A stretch of DNA of 64,000 nt from Dyella_B nitratireducens (GTDB taxonomy: Bacteria; Pseudomonadota; Gammaproteobacteria; Xanthomonadales; Rhodanobacteraceae): positions 3,782,001-3,846,000 of the forward strand of contig NZ_CP064032.1 in NCBI RefSeq assembly GCF_049532905.1, given 5' to 3'. Positions 8,285 through 17,167 of this stretch are shown here, piece by piece. Under the pieces are notes generated by a model. That model did not search any database. It was not told the DNA's origin and was given only the letters and a program-made list of their open reading frames with translations. A program made the position numbers and the translations under genes. Each line of letters opens with the position of its first letter. The stretch's first letter is position 1.

Positions 8285-10477
8285 TCAGCGGCACATGCCG
8301 CGGCTGTGGCTGACCGACTGTTGCTGGACGACTTGCTGTTGCAACTGCTGCAGCGCCTCCTGCTGAGCGATCAACTTGTCCTCCATCGTGGCCATCTGCA
8401 CCGTGTGCGACCACATCTCCCGGCCAGGCCTCAGGCTCGCCATGGCCTGCGTATCCCGGTCGAACTGCTGCCAATCACCCATGTCGGCGGCGGCCAGCAT
8501 GCGGTCCAGCCGTTGCGAAAAGCCCAGTTCCTTCGTGGTGTGCGCCTGGCTTGGCGAACCCGGCTCGTGCGAGCGCACCGCTGGCTGTTGCAAGGTTTGT
8601 GTGGCTCCGTATTCCATCTTCTGGACGTAGGCGTCCATGCTGGGCAACACGGTAGGTTGCATCAGATGGCGGTCAACCGCTTCCGCGCCCGCCTGTTTGC
8701 CGTCCGTCATGGCGTCGGCCAGCTGCGCCGCCCGAGCGGCATGCAAGGGCCGGAAATGCTCCCAGGCCAGCACACCGGCACCGGCCATCGCACCCAGCGC
8801 CGGCATCTGTTCGGACGCCCGTACCGTCATCGCACTCGCAGTATGCAGTTGTTGCGCTGCCCAATGGCCCGGCGCGGCGATGGCTGCATGGCTCAACTCG
8901 CTCATCTGCGTGGCAACCGCTTGCGTGGCGTGCTGCGCGGAGCGCGCGATCTCGCCATAGTCGGCCGATGTACGCCGGCCTTCGTCGAGCGCTCGCTCTG
9001 CCTGGGCAAACCCATCACGGCGCGCCTGCTCGCCGGCACGCTCCAGTTGGTCGGCCTGCCGTTGCATCCACGGCTGTGCATCCTCGGGCAACACATGGCC
9101 GATGCCGCGCAGCACGTTGGCATCCAGCGCAGCACCCGCCGCCCGCGCTTGGCCGATGCCGCGGTCCAACTGCGCTTCGAGCTTCGCCTCGGCTTCACGG
9201 GCGTAGATCAGGCTGGCCCCTGCCGCATGTTGAATCGCCTGCACGGCGGTGCCGGCCACTTGGATCGTCGCATCCACTTGATGTGCACCGCGTTCACTTA
9301 GCCTCTCCGCCATCGCGGCTTGTGTTTCCAGATGCGACACCGTCAACGTGTGTGCGCTTTGCGCCAGGGTGCCTGCACGCGCACCGAGGTCGGCGGCGCT
9401 TGCAAGATCACGCGCCATGGCGAGCACGGGTTCGTGCCGCGCAATCACTTCCGATAGACCCGGTACATACTCGCGCGTCACCGGCTGCTCGTCACGCCAA
9501 GCCATGGCCGCCAGTGGCACCACCTGCCCGGCCGCCAGCGGCACATCGCGCAGCAAACGATCGGCATCACTCCCTGCAAGCGCATCGACAAACGCGTGGA
9601 CCGCAGGTTGCGATACCGGCGGCACGCCTTGCTGCAACTGCTGCGCCAGCCATGCACGGCCTTGCGGCACCTCGTTCACCACCCGACTCAGATGCTCAAG
9701 GGTTTGTGCCAGCTCGCCACGCTGTCTGGCATCCATGTCGCGAACCGTGCGCTGCAAGCCGTCATTGAGCAATTCACCTTGCACTTGGTAAGCGGTGATG
9801 CGCTGGCTGACGTCGTATACCGGCAAGCCGTGCTGCCCGGCATAACGCGCGGCGGTATTCGGGTGCAGCCCGGCTGCATTGAACGTGGTGGCGGGCATGC
9901 CGGTGACGGCTGAAGCGGCTGAAGCGAGGCCGCCGCCCAGGCTGTGGCCGGCGAGTTCGAAATCCACATGCGCAATTTTCAACTCCGCCGCTAAATTCAT
10001 AGCGCGGACGTAATAGTCCGTTTCTAGCCCTATCGCCTGCGGACCATTGTTGGCGAGGAAATCCTCCGTGGTCGTATCGCGCAGGCCATTGGAGGTCAGC
10101 ACCTGGCCAGACGAACCTTTGAAGACCGCGGTGGGCTTGTAACCGGGACCGAGCACCCTCGGGTCCGGTATGTAGATTTCGGCGCGGAAGCCGGACTCTT
10201 CCGGTTTGAGTAGATTGAGCATCTTCTCGCTGCTCAGACCCAGCTGCGATGCATACTTATACAGTACGTCTGGACGTTCGCTGGCGCGTATCCATCCTTC
10301 CGGCGGATGGCCTTCACCCTTAGCGGTCTCGTAAACGTCTTTGCTGAGCGCCGCCATTTCACGGTCGTGATACGCCTTTTGCAACAGCTCCGCCTGCCGC
10401 TGAGATACAGGGTCATGACTCGCGCGAAGTTCTCGCAGAAGATGCTGCTCTTTTTGATGGTCGATGGAACCGCTCAT
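8285..10477 (-). CDS. Class-3-lipase-like protein, candidate secreted effector
   Basis: 730 residues. Residues ~35-225 form a lipase class 3/DUF2974-like alpha/beta-hydrolase: an oxyanion-loop-like TAVFKGSSG (116-124), the nucleophile elbow ELAGHSLGGGLASAA with Ser179, and TTFNAAGLHP just after it. From ~240 to ~600 the protein is Ala/Gln/Arg-rich helical sequence without membrane segments. The C-terminus ends in a Gln-rich tail (ALQQLQQQVVQQQS). There is no signal peptide. Lipases of this design in Xanthomonadales are often toxins delivered by type IV or VI secretion. The C-terminal XVIPCD signature was looked for and not seen, so the secretion route is open. The ankyrin lipoprotein gene immediately upstream (21 bases) suggests immunity. 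Confidence 0.75.
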   Translation of the reverse strand: MSGSIDHQKEQHLLRELRASHDPVSQRQAELLQKAYHDREMAALSKDVYETAKGEGHPPEGWIRASERPDVLYKYASQLGLSSEKMLNLLKPEESGFRAEIYIPDPRVLGPGYKPTAVFKGSSGQVLTSNGLRDTTTEDFLANNGPQAIGLETDYYVRAMNLAAELKIAHVDFELAGHSLGGGLASAASAVTGMPATTFNAAGLHPNTAARYAGQHGLPVYDVSQRITAYQVQGELLNDGLQRTVRDMDARQRGELAQTLEHLSRVVNEVPQGRAWLAQQLQQGVPPVSQPAVHAFVDALAGSDADRLLRDVPLAAGQVVPLAAMAWRDEQPVTREYVPGLSEVIARHEPVLAMARDLASAADLGARAGTLAQSAHTLTVSHLETQAAMAERLSERGAHQVDATIQVAGTAVQAIQHAAGASLIYAREAEAKLEAQLDRGIGQARAAGAALDANVLRGIGHVLPEDAQPWMQRQADQLERAGEQARRDGFAQAERALDEGRRTSADYGEIARSAQHATQAVATQMSELSHAAIAAPGHWAAQQLHTASAMTVRASEQMPALGAMAGAGVLAWEHFRPLHAARAAQLADAMTDGKQAGAEAVDRHLMQPTVLPSMDAYVQKMEYGATQTLQQPAVRSHEPGSPSQAHTTKELGFSQRLDRMLAAADMGDWQQFDRDTQAMASLRPGREMWSHTVQMATMEDKLIAQQEALQQLQQQVVQQQSVSHSRGMCR

Positions 10478-10498
10478 GTCGCTCCTTGATCGTCGGCA

Positions 10499-11395
10499 TT
10501 ACAACAACGGGATGTCTTTTTCTTCGTAGGGAAAGCCAAGGTTCTTGCGCATTTCACGCATGTGGTCTGGCATGGGCGGCCGTTCATAGCCGTGTTGCAA
10601 TAACCATTGCTGGCACATGCGTTGCCAGGTTGGGTTACTCGGATTCCCGGGATGCCAGAAGATTGATTCAATCACTGGATTAATGGGTGGCGCCGGTGGC
10701 GGTGGCTGTTTTACCAAGTGCTGCAAGGTTGGATCAGCGCCATGTTGCAGCAGCCAGTAAGTCTGCTGAAACCCGCCCAAGGCTGCATAATTGAGAATTA
10801 TCGGCACTCCTTGGCTCAAGGCATTGATATCCGCCCCTCGCTCCACCAGCAACTGCACGTTCTGCCACTGGTTGTGCCAGATAAACGCCTGGAACAACAG
10901 CGTCTCATCATTCGCGTTGCGCGTATCCGGATCACCACCGTGATCAAGCAGCAGTTTTAGGTAGACCGGATCGTCCTGCTTGGCCGCCCATACCATCGCG
11001 TTGCCGTGATAACGCATACCACGATCCCGCGTCTGGTACGAAAGTTTCACGTTCGGATTGGCCCCATTCTCCAGCATCGCCTGCAAGCCCTCCGGATTTT
11101 GCGTAAAGATCGGCCATGCCAGCAGAGGCATGCCGCTGTCGTAGGCATCCTCACTGAAGATCACGTCCGGATTGACATGCTCCTGCTTCATCAGCCGCTG
11201 CACGACGGCCGCGTTGCCATGCTCGGCGGCGATCGCCAAAGCTTGCGCCTTCGGATCCTTGAAGAACGCGACCACGTTGTAGTTCGATTGCGGCGCCGGC
11301 ATGTCGCAGGCTGTCAACAGCAACATCATCGCTAGCATGAGCCACGCCATGCCAGCGCGTGCACCCATTGAAAAGATCGTCATCGTCCTTGGCAT
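10499..11395 (-). CDS. Ankyrin-repeat lipoprotein, candidate immunity protein
   Basis: About 298 residues. The signal sequence (GMAWLMLAMMLLLTACDMP) has a lipobox LTAC, so the mature protein is a periplasm-facing lipoprotein. Ankyrin-like repeats follow: ALAIAAEHGNAAVVQRLMKQ, GLQAMLENGANPNVK, LKLLLDHGGDPDTRNANDE, VQLLVERGADINALSQG and YWLLQHGADPTLQ. Start is uncertain among ATGs at 11395, 11383 and 11368; all keep the lipobox. The open frame continues upstream without lipoprotein features. Ankyrin lipoproteins beside lipase toxins commonly act as immunity proteins in the periplasm, which fits the 21-base spacing to the lipase-like gene. That role is inferred from context. Confidence 0.78.
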   Translation of the reverse strand: MPRTMTIFSMGARAGMAWLMLAMMLLLTACDMPAPQSNYNVVAFFKDPKAQALAIAAEHGNAAVVQRLMKQEHVNPDVIFSEDAYDSGMPLLAWPIFTQNPEGLQAMLENGANPNVKLSYQTRDRGMRYHGNAMVWAAKQDDPVYLKLLLDHGGDPDTRNANDETLLFQAFIWHNQWQNVQLLVERGADINALSQGVPIILNYAALGGFQQTYWLLQHGADPTLQHLVKQPPPPAPPINPVIESIFWHPGNPSNPTWQRMCQQWLLQHGYERPPMPDHMREMRKNLGFPYEEKDIPLL

Positions 11396-11572
11396 CGGCC
11401 ATTGGAATGAAAAAAGTTGCATCGACCCTACCCATGCGCTGCGCGGGTGTCTGTAGGCGTTTGCAGTCGCGCGCTGCACGACGACATCGACGAAGCACCG
11501 TGCTGCCAGCCATGGCATGCAAACGCGTTCAAGTGTCAGCGGCGCGCACGAAACCAGCCATCTGCCCGCTGC

Positions 11573-12781
11573 TTACGCAGCGCTATCCTGATTGAAATCG
11601 CCGATCGCCCCGATCAACGCCGTCACAGCCACACGTTCGGCCTCGGTGAGATCAGGGTTCCAACTATCAAGAATCAGCACCACGCGCGTTTCACTACTGC
11701 GATTCCACGCCTCGTGCTCGAACGTATCATCGAATGTCACGCAGCGCCCTTCTTGCCAGACATGCGTTTCGCCACCGACGCGCAAAGCGCAATCGGGCGG
11801 CACGATCAACGGCAGGTGCGTTACCAGTCGTACATTGGTCACACCTGTGTGCGGCAAGATGTGCGTACCTGGACTCAGCACAGAGAACAGTGTTTCCGGT
11901 GCATGGTCGCGGATGCGGGTCAGCGGCAAGCTATCCAGCAAAGCCGCCGTGCGTGGGCAAGCTGCGGCGTTTGTGTCATACCGCTCGCCATGCCGGTAGA
12001 AGAAATACGCGTCCCAGGCAGCGGGCTGCGATCCGGATGATTGCAGCATCGCTTGCTGTGATTGCCCCGGCGGCGGCGCGCCGAGAAAAGCTTCCAGGCT
12101 TTGTTCGCGTGCAAGCACGCTGCGCAGTTCCTCACGCATCCAGTCCGTGGCGGCCTCCAAGGCGTCGTGCCACGGGAAGCGTTCGCGGGGGTAATAGGGC
12201 TGGCTGGGAATGTCGGGGAAATAGAGAAATTTCGGCCGCTGGCGTGGATCGGGCATCGACACGGCGTGCTCACCGAGATAGGCGTCCAGGCAACGCTCGA
12301 CTCGTCGCATCTCGTCAACGCCATAACGCTGCTGCAAAGGCTCCAGCATGCGACGAAACCATGCCAGCCGCCCCATATCGACGTAGCGCATGGCATGCCT
12401 CACCGCGTCACGCAGACCGGGGGCGGTGGTTTCATTACTAAGCCATCGCCCTTGGTTTTGCGCTGTACGCAAGGCGCCGAAATAGGCCGTCAACGCGTCG
12501 TGTGGCTGGCCCAGGTGCTCCAGCGCCATGCCCAGCCGCAATCGCTCCACGAACAGCTCCGGCGCCTGGTGCACGGCTTGCCGCAATGCCTGGACTGCCG
12601 CAGAGAAATTCCCGGCCGCCAGTTGTGCCGCACCGAGCACCTGCAGGGCTTCCAGATCACCCGGAACCTCGTCCAACACCTGTTGGAACAACTGCCCGGC
12701 CTGCTGCAGGTCGCCACGCTCCAGGTAGGCATGCGCTGCCGCGCGCCATTGTGCGCGTTGCGTTTCGGCAGATGTGTTCAT
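11573..12781 (-). CDS. TPR-fused aspartyl/asparaginyl beta-hydroxylase
   Basis: 402 residues from the ATG at 12781, preceded by GGGGAGG at 6 bases. TPR-like helices cover ~10-105. The C-terminal ~185-380 is an aspartyl/asparaginyl beta-hydroxylase domain with the signature HTGVTNVRLVTHLPL followed by FDDTFEHEAWN. By analogy with mammalian AspH, the Fe(II) ligands would be His322 and His356, with Arg366 contacting 2-oxoglutarate. There is no signal peptide or membrane segment, unlike LpxO. It probably hydroxylates a protein, peptide or lipid in the cytosol. Like the two TPR-sulfotransferases in this window it joins a TPR module to a modifying enzyme. Confidence 0.87.
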   Translation of the reverse strand: MNTSAETQRAQWRAAAHAYLERGDLQQAGQLFQQVLDEVPGDLEALQVLGAAQLAAGNFSAAVQALRQAVHQAPELFVERLRLGMALEHLGQPHDALTAYFGALRTAQNQGRWLSNETTAPGLRDAVRHAMRYVDMGRLAWFRRMLEPLQQRYGVDEMRRVERCLDAYLGEHAVSMPDPRQRPKFLYFPDIPSQPYYPRERFPWHDALEAATDWMREELRSVLAREQSLEAFLGAPPPGQSQQAMLQSSGSQPAAWDAYFFYRHGERYDTNAAACPRTAALLDSLPLTRIRDHAPETLFSVLSPGTHILPHTGVTNVRLVTHLPLIVPPDCALRVGGETHVWQEGRCVTFDDTFEHEAWNRSSETRVVLILDSWNPDLTEAERVAVTALIGAIGDFNQDSAA

Positions 12782-12930
12782 GGCCGCCTCCCCTTCCCTG
12801 CCAGCGTTTATCGCACACTGCCATTCCAGGAAAAAGGAGCCACGGCAACCTCTTTGCAACCTTTTCGCCATCGCACGGTGACGTTCCAGCGGCAGACTGT
12901 GATCCCGGCAACCAACCGGGGAGTCGTGCC

Positions 12931-13794
12931 ATGGCCATCCTTCGCTGCCGAAGCGCCTTCATTTCCGACGTTCATCTGGGTACACCGGACTGCAAAGCAG
13001 CCTACCTGCTGGATTTCCTGCGCAATCTGCAGTGCCAGCAGCTGTATCTGGTGGGCGACATCATCGACCTGGAATCCCTGAGCCGCCGCCGCTGGTGGCA
13101 TCCGGACCACGGCACCGTGATCGCCGAAGTGCTGGATATGGCGCGTCGCGGGATCGAGGTTATCTATATTCCCGGCAATCACGACTGCGCACTGCGCGGC
13201 CTGGTGGGACAATCCATCTGCGGCGTGCGCATTGAGTTGAACGCGATCCACGTCGGTGCCGATGGCCGCCGCTATCGTGTAAGCCACGGCGATGAATACG
13301 ATCCCGAGCAGATCGGCCGCAGCTGGATGCTGCATCTGGGCGAAGCGATGCATCGCTTCGTATGCTGGGGCAACCGCCGCATCAACGCCTGGCGCCGCCG
13401 CATGGCGATGCCGTATCTGCCACTGTCGATCATCGTGAAATCGCACATCGGCAAGGCGTTGGCGTATATCCGCGCCTATGAAGAACGCGTCGCCGCCGGT
13501 GCACGCGAACACGGTGTGGACGGCCACATCTGCGGCCACATCCACTTCGGCCAGGTGCGCACCATCGACGGTGTGGTTTACCTCAATGACGGCGACTGGG
13601 TGGAACATTGCACCGCGCTGATCGAGGACGAACAGGGCGCGATGGAACTGATCCACTGGAGCGAGCAGCCGACCGCCCTGGGGCACGCCAGCCTTGAGCA
13701 GGTACAGCCCTCGCCGATGGCGGCGCTGGCGCTGGCACCACTGGCCCGGCGCAAGAAGCACGAAGAACTGGAAGAACTGAAGCCGGCGGCCTGA
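12931..13794 (+). CDS. UDP-2,3-diacylglucosamine diphosphatase-like metallophosphatase
   Basis: 287 residues from the ATG at 12931, with GGGGAG 7 bases upstream. All calcineurin-like metal motifs are present: FISDVHLGT (DxH), LVGDIIDL (GDxxD), IPGNHD (GNHD), VSHGDEYD, and HICGHIHFG (GHxH). Family members include LpxH, which hydrolyses UDP-2,3-diacylglucosamine to lipid X in lipid A synthesis. This protein has an extra C-terminal tail (~240-287, Ala/Lys/Glu-rich) and may be the LpxH-like paralogue rather than LpxH itself. It is divergent from the AspH gene; the 149-base gap holds both promoters. Confidence 0.82.
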   Translation: MAILRCRSAFISDVHLGTPDCKAAYLLDFLRNLQCQQLYLVGDIIDLESLSRRRWWHPDHGTVIAEVLDMARRGIEVIYIPGNHDCALRGLVGQSICGVRIELNAIHVGADGRRYRVSHGDEYDPEQIGRSWMLHLGEAMHRFVCWGNRRINAWRRRMAMPYLPLSIIVKSHIGKALAYIRAYEERVAAGAREHGVDGHICGHIHFGQVRTIDGVVYLNDGDWVEHCTALIEDEQGAMELIHWSEQPTALGHASLEQVQPSPMAALALAPLARRKKHEELEELKPAA

Positions 13795-13805
13795 AACCGC
13801 CCCGC

Positions 13806-13879
13806 AGATTGGGGTGCAAACCCCAACATCACGAAGCGAAGCCGTTAGCACGGCAGTGTTGGGGTTTGCACCCCAATCT
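13806..13879. repeat. REP class A pair (inverted)
   Basis: TTGGGGTGCAAACCCCAA at 13809-13826 and its reverse complement at 13859-13876 face each other, extended by AGA...TCT at the ends. Each unit is itself a hairpin with arms TTGGGGT/ACCCCAA. The left foot is diverged (GCAG-ATTGG instead of GTAG-GTTGG). Confidence 0.85.
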
Positions 13880-13963
13880 ACAGAACCGGCCTTGATCCCT
13901 GCCGCGCCGCCAGCATATCGAAGGGCTACAATTGGCCCCTTCTCTGCTGGAGTCCCCGCTCTC

Positions 13964-14890
13964 ATGTCGCTTGAATCCGCCACCCGCGATCGCATCGAAA
14001 CCCTGTTGAAAGACCACCGCGTGGTGCTGTTCATGAAGGGCACCCGCTACCAGCCGATGTGCGGCTTTTCCGCCGCCGCCACCAACACGCTCAACGAGTT
14101 GCTGCCGGATTACCACACCGTCAACGTGCTGGAAGATCAGGAAATCCGTGAAGGCATCAAGGCGTTCGGCAATTGGCCGACCATTCCGCAGCTCTACGTG
14201 GACGGCGAACTGGTCGGTGGCGCCGACATCATTCGGCAGATGTACGGCAGCGGCGAACTGCATCAGCTGTTCGGGGTCTCGGCGCCAGATCGCACGCCGC
14301 CGGAAATCACCATCACCGACAAGGCCGCCGACGCCATCCGCAGCGGCACGGCCAATGCGCAGGGCTTGGCGCTGCATCTGGAAATCGGCCCGGACCATAG
14401 CGCCGGCTTCCAGCTTGCGCCCGCCAGCGAGCACGACATCGTGGTCACCGCCAACGGCATCGAAGTGCACTTCGATCCGGCCAGCGCGCAGCGCGCCAAG
14501 GGCATCGTGATCGACTGGGTTTCCACCATGCAGGGCGAAGGCCTGAGCCTGAAGTTTCCCGGTGCTGCTGGCGGCGTGCAGTCGATGAGCGTGCAGGAAC
14601 TCAAGAACCGCCTCGCCGCCGGCAATATCACCTTGGTGGACACACGTCCTGCACAAGGCCGCGCCATCGCCGCACCGCTGCCGCAAGCGCGCATCCTGGA
14701 AGAAGAAGGCCACGCCGCACTCGCCAACCTGCCCAAGGACACGCCGATCGCCTTCATGTGCCACCACGGCATCTCCAGCCGCGGTGTTGCCGAGCAGTTC
14801 GCCGCGCATGGCTTCACGCAGGTGTACAGCGTGGATGGCGGCATTGATGCGTGGGCAGCCGAAATCGATGCGAGCGTGCCGCGTTACTGA
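13964..14890 (+). CDS. Grx4-type monothiol glutaredoxin fused to A-type-like and rhodanese domains
   Basis: 308 residues from the ATG at 13964. Residues 1-107 are a monothiol glutaredoxin with active site CGFS (33-36), preceded by VVLFMKGTRYQPM, and with WPTIPQLYVDGELVGGADI. Residues ~115-203 (EITITDKAADAIRSG..., HFDPASAQRAKGIVIDWV) resemble the IscA/HesB A-type fold but contain no cysteine. Residues ~205-308 are a rhodanese domain with FMCHHGISSRGVAEQF and VDGGIDAWA. Grx4 proteins bind and transfer [2Fe-2S] clusters in the cytosol. The cysteine-free middle part cannot ligate a cluster in the usual way. A strong terminator follows, so the gene is probably monocistronic. Confidence 0.9.
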   Translation: MSLESATRDRIETLLKDHRVVLFMKGTRYQPMCGFSAAATNTLNELLPDYHTVNVLEDQEIREGIKAFGNWPTIPQLYVDGELVGGADIIRQMYGSGELHQLFGVSAPDRTPPEITITDKAADAIRSGTANAQGLALHLEIGPDHSAGFQLAPASEHDIVVTANGIEVHFDPASAQRAKGIVIDWVSTMQGEGLSLKFPGAAGGVQSMSVQELKNRLAAGNITLVDTRPAQGRAIAAPLPQARILEEEGHAALANLPKDTPIAFMCHHGISSRGVAEQFAAHGFTQVYSVDGGIDAWAAEIDASVPRY

Positions 14891-14917
14891 TACCGGCACG
14901 TCGCTGCATCGCTGCAC

Positions 14918-14946
14918 ATACGGGGCTTCGGCCCCGTATTTTTTTG
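14918..14946 (+). terminator. Rho-independent terminator after the glutaredoxin fusion
   Basis: ATACGGGGC (14918-14926), tetraloop TTCG, GCCCCGTAT (14931-14939), then a run of T to 14946. Confidence 0.92.
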
Positions 14947-14986
14947 CCTGCGTTAGTCTAGTGCGCATGCTGAACCCGCCGAGACG

Positions 14987-15691
14987 ATGTCGCGCATGCG
15001 CTGCCTGCTGATCGAAGACGACGTGCAAACCGCTCGCTTCATCCGCGACGGCCTGCTGCGTTCAGGGCACGAAGTCACACTGTGCAGCGACGGTGCCAAC
15101 GGATTGCAGCAGGCCGGCAACGGCGCCTGGGACGTCATCGTGCTGGATCGCATGCTACCGGGCGGCATCGACGGCCTAGCCGTGCTTGCCACATTGCGCG
15201 CGCAGGACAATCACGCACCCGTGTTGGTACTGAGCGCGCTGGCTGGCCTGGATGAACGCGTGCGCGGCCTGCGCGAAGGCTGTGACGACTACCTCACCAA
15301 GCCCTTCGCCTTCGAGGAACTGCTGGCGCGCATCGAGGCACTCGGCCGGCGCGCTTCCGTCGCCGCGAACCCAAGCGTGCTGAATGTGGCCGATTTGTCA
15401 GTCGACACACGTACGCGCCGCGCCTATCGCGACGGCAAGCCGATTGCTTTGCAACCGCGCGAATACCAGTTGCTGGAATACCTGGTGCGTTACCAGGGCG
15501 AGGTGATTACTCGCAAGCGGCTGCTGGCGGCCGTGTGGGGCTATCACTTCGATCCTGAAACCAACGTCATCGACGTACAGATGAGCCGTCTGCGCAACAA
15601 GGTGGATCGCGATTTTCCCATCGCGCTGATTCATACCGTGCGCGGTGTCGGCTACACGGTCCAGCCGCTGGACGAAACGTCGCATGACTAG
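14987..15691 (+). CDS. OmpR/CusR-type response regulator
   Basis: 234 residues. Receiver domain ~5-118: acidic pocket Asp11/Asp12, phosphoacceptor Asp54 (VIVLDRMLPGG), Ser83 region VLVLSAL, and Lys105 (YLTKPF). Winged-helix Trans_Reg_C domain ~132-228, ending LIHTVRGVGYTVQP. It overlaps the histidine kinase start by 8 bases. The gene order regulator, kinase, RND adaptor, pump, outer-membrane factor suggests that it controls the efflux operon that follows, as CusR/CzcR do. Confidence 0.92.
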   Translation: MSRMRCLLIEDDVQTARFIRDGLLRSGHEVTLCSDGANGLQQAGNGAWDVIVLDRMLPGGIDGLAVLATLRAQDNHAPVLVLSALAGLDERVRGLREGCDDYLTKPFAFEELLARIEALGRRASVAANPSVLNVADLSVDTRTRRAYRDGKPIALQPREYQLLEYLVRYQGEVITRKRLLAAVWGYHFDPETNVIDVQMSRLRNKVDRDFPIALIHTVRGVGYTVQPLDETSHD

Positions 15692-17042
15692 CCTGCGCCA
15701 CTCCATCGTCTTTCGTCTCGCGCTGGGCTATGGCCTGTTGTTCCTGCTCTCGATCGGCATCATCTCCTCCGTGTTCTACATCGGCACCGCCGGCCTGCTG
15801 GAACGCAATATCGACCAGCAGATCGTCGCCATCGCCCATCAGCTGGAGCAAGTGCACGAACGCAACGGCACAGCGGCGCTGCTGCAGGCTATCCACACGC
15901 TGTTGACCGATGACAAGGACGTGGAAACCGAAGAGTACCTGTTGCTCGATCCGCAAGGCAGCAAGCTGATCGGCAATCTCACTGCGTGGTCATATCTGCC
16001 TGAATCTGCCGATAAGCTCACCAAAACGAAAGTGGAACGCCTCGGGCGCAACTCCAACAGCCGCTTGCTGGTGCATCGCTTCGACGACGGTAGCCTGCTG
16101 GTCGTCGGGCGCGACTTGCAGGAACAGCGTCAGCTCGAGCAGATGATCCTGAGCGCGCTTGCCATCGGCGGCCTGCTGGGCTTATTACTGGCCATGCTGG
16201 GCGCGCTGCTGTTCCGCACACAGCTGCAAGCACGCCTGACGGCGATCCAAACCACCACGCAAGACGTCTCGGCCGGCAACCTCAATCGACGTATTGCCGC
16301 AGGCGAAGCCAAGGACGAATTGGCCGGCATCGCACGCGACATCAACCGCATGCTCGACGATATCGAACGGCTGATGGAGACCGCCCGCAACGTCTCAAAC
16401 ACCATCGCCCATGATTTGCGCACGCCGTTGGGAAGAATTCGCAGCGCGTTGGAAGAAACCCTGCAGCCACCCGCCGAAGCGCAACGCTGGCAGCGCACCG
16501 CGCACTATGCAATCGACGAAATCGATACCTTGATCGGGGTGTTCGAAAAGCTGCTGCAAATCGCCGAGGCCGAATCCGGCGTGCGTAGACAGCAGTTCGA
16601 AATACTGCAGCTACGCGCAGTGCTGGACGATCTCATGGAGCTTTATCAGCCAGTCGCCGAAACACAGGGCATGCAGCTAAGCGTGCACGTCGAAGGTACG
16701 TCCGCCGTACTGGCCGATCGCGACCTCATCGCCAATGTGCTGGCCAATCTCTTGGACAACGCGTTCAAATACGCCGGCCAGGGCGCATCCATCCATGTTT
16801 CCGCCCGACAGGACGAACAGCATGTCCACGTCGTGGTACAGGACAACGGACCAGGCATGCCACCGGATGCCATGAACCGCGCCACCGAACGCTTCTTTCG
16901 TGTTGACGACAGCCGCAGCCAGCGTGGCAATGGACTGGGACTTTCCATCGTGGCGGCGGTGGTGTCGCTGCATCACGGCGAGTTGAAGCTGGAAAATGCG
17001 CGGCCTGGGTTGAAGGTAAGCATGGTATTGCCAAAAGCCTGA
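15684..17042 (+). CDS. Sensor histidine kinase paired with the regulator upstream
   Basis: 452 residues from the ATG at 15684, overlapping the regulator gene. TM1 ~10-33, a periplasmic sensor of ~120 residues, TM2 ~155-177, HAMP ~178-230. The DHp domain has the H-box NTIAHDLRTPLGRIR (His243). The ATPase core has N-box NLLDNAFKYA, G1 VVQDNGPGMP, F-box ERFFRVDDS and G2 GNGLGLSIV. A metal or envelope-stress signal is likely from the neighbouring heavy-metal-type RND pump. The periplasmic part shows no obvious Met/His metal cluster. Confidence 0.92.
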   Translation: MTSLRHSIVFRLALGYGLLFLLSIGIISSVFYIGTAGLLERNIDQQIVAIAHQLEQVHERNGTAALLQAIHTLLTDDKDVETEEYLLLDPQGSKLIGNLTAWSYLPESADKLTKTKVERLGRNSNSRLLVHRFDDGSLLVVGRDLQEQRQLEQMILSALAIGGLLGLLLAMLGALLFRTQLQARLTAIQTTTQDVSAGNLNRRIAAGEAKDELAGIARDINRMLDDIERLMETARNVSNTIAHDLRTPLGRIRSALEETLQPPAEAQRWQRTAHYAIDEIDTLIGVFEKLLQIAEAESGVRRQQFEILQLRAVLDDLMELYQPVAETQGMQLSVHVEGTSAVLADRDLIANVLANLLDNAFKYAGQGASIHVSARQDEQHVHVVVQDNGPGMPPDAMNRATERFFRVDDSRSQRGNGLGLSIVAAVVSLHHGELKLENARPGLKVSMVLPKA

Positions 17043-17167
17043 TCTTCACGGTCCTTGCACCGACAAGCAACCTTTCCAAACGGTAACTATGTCCCGCGCA
17101 CATCCGCCGCTATGGTCAAGCAGGCGCAAGCCTGCCCCCATCCCCCGCAGCGAATCAAGACCGCTTC

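Noticed and set aside
8285..8645. XVIPCD type IV secretion signal in the lipase C-terminus
   Set aside because: The region is in the right place and ends Gln-rich, but the conserved XVIPCD motifs could not be found.
7736..9301. 521-codon plus-strand open frame
   Set aside because: Antisense to the lipase module; His/Leu/Arg-rich with no recognisable domain.
12808..14043. 411-codon minus-strand open frame
   Set aside because: Covers the metallophosphatase gene and a REP pair on the opposite strand; no family features.
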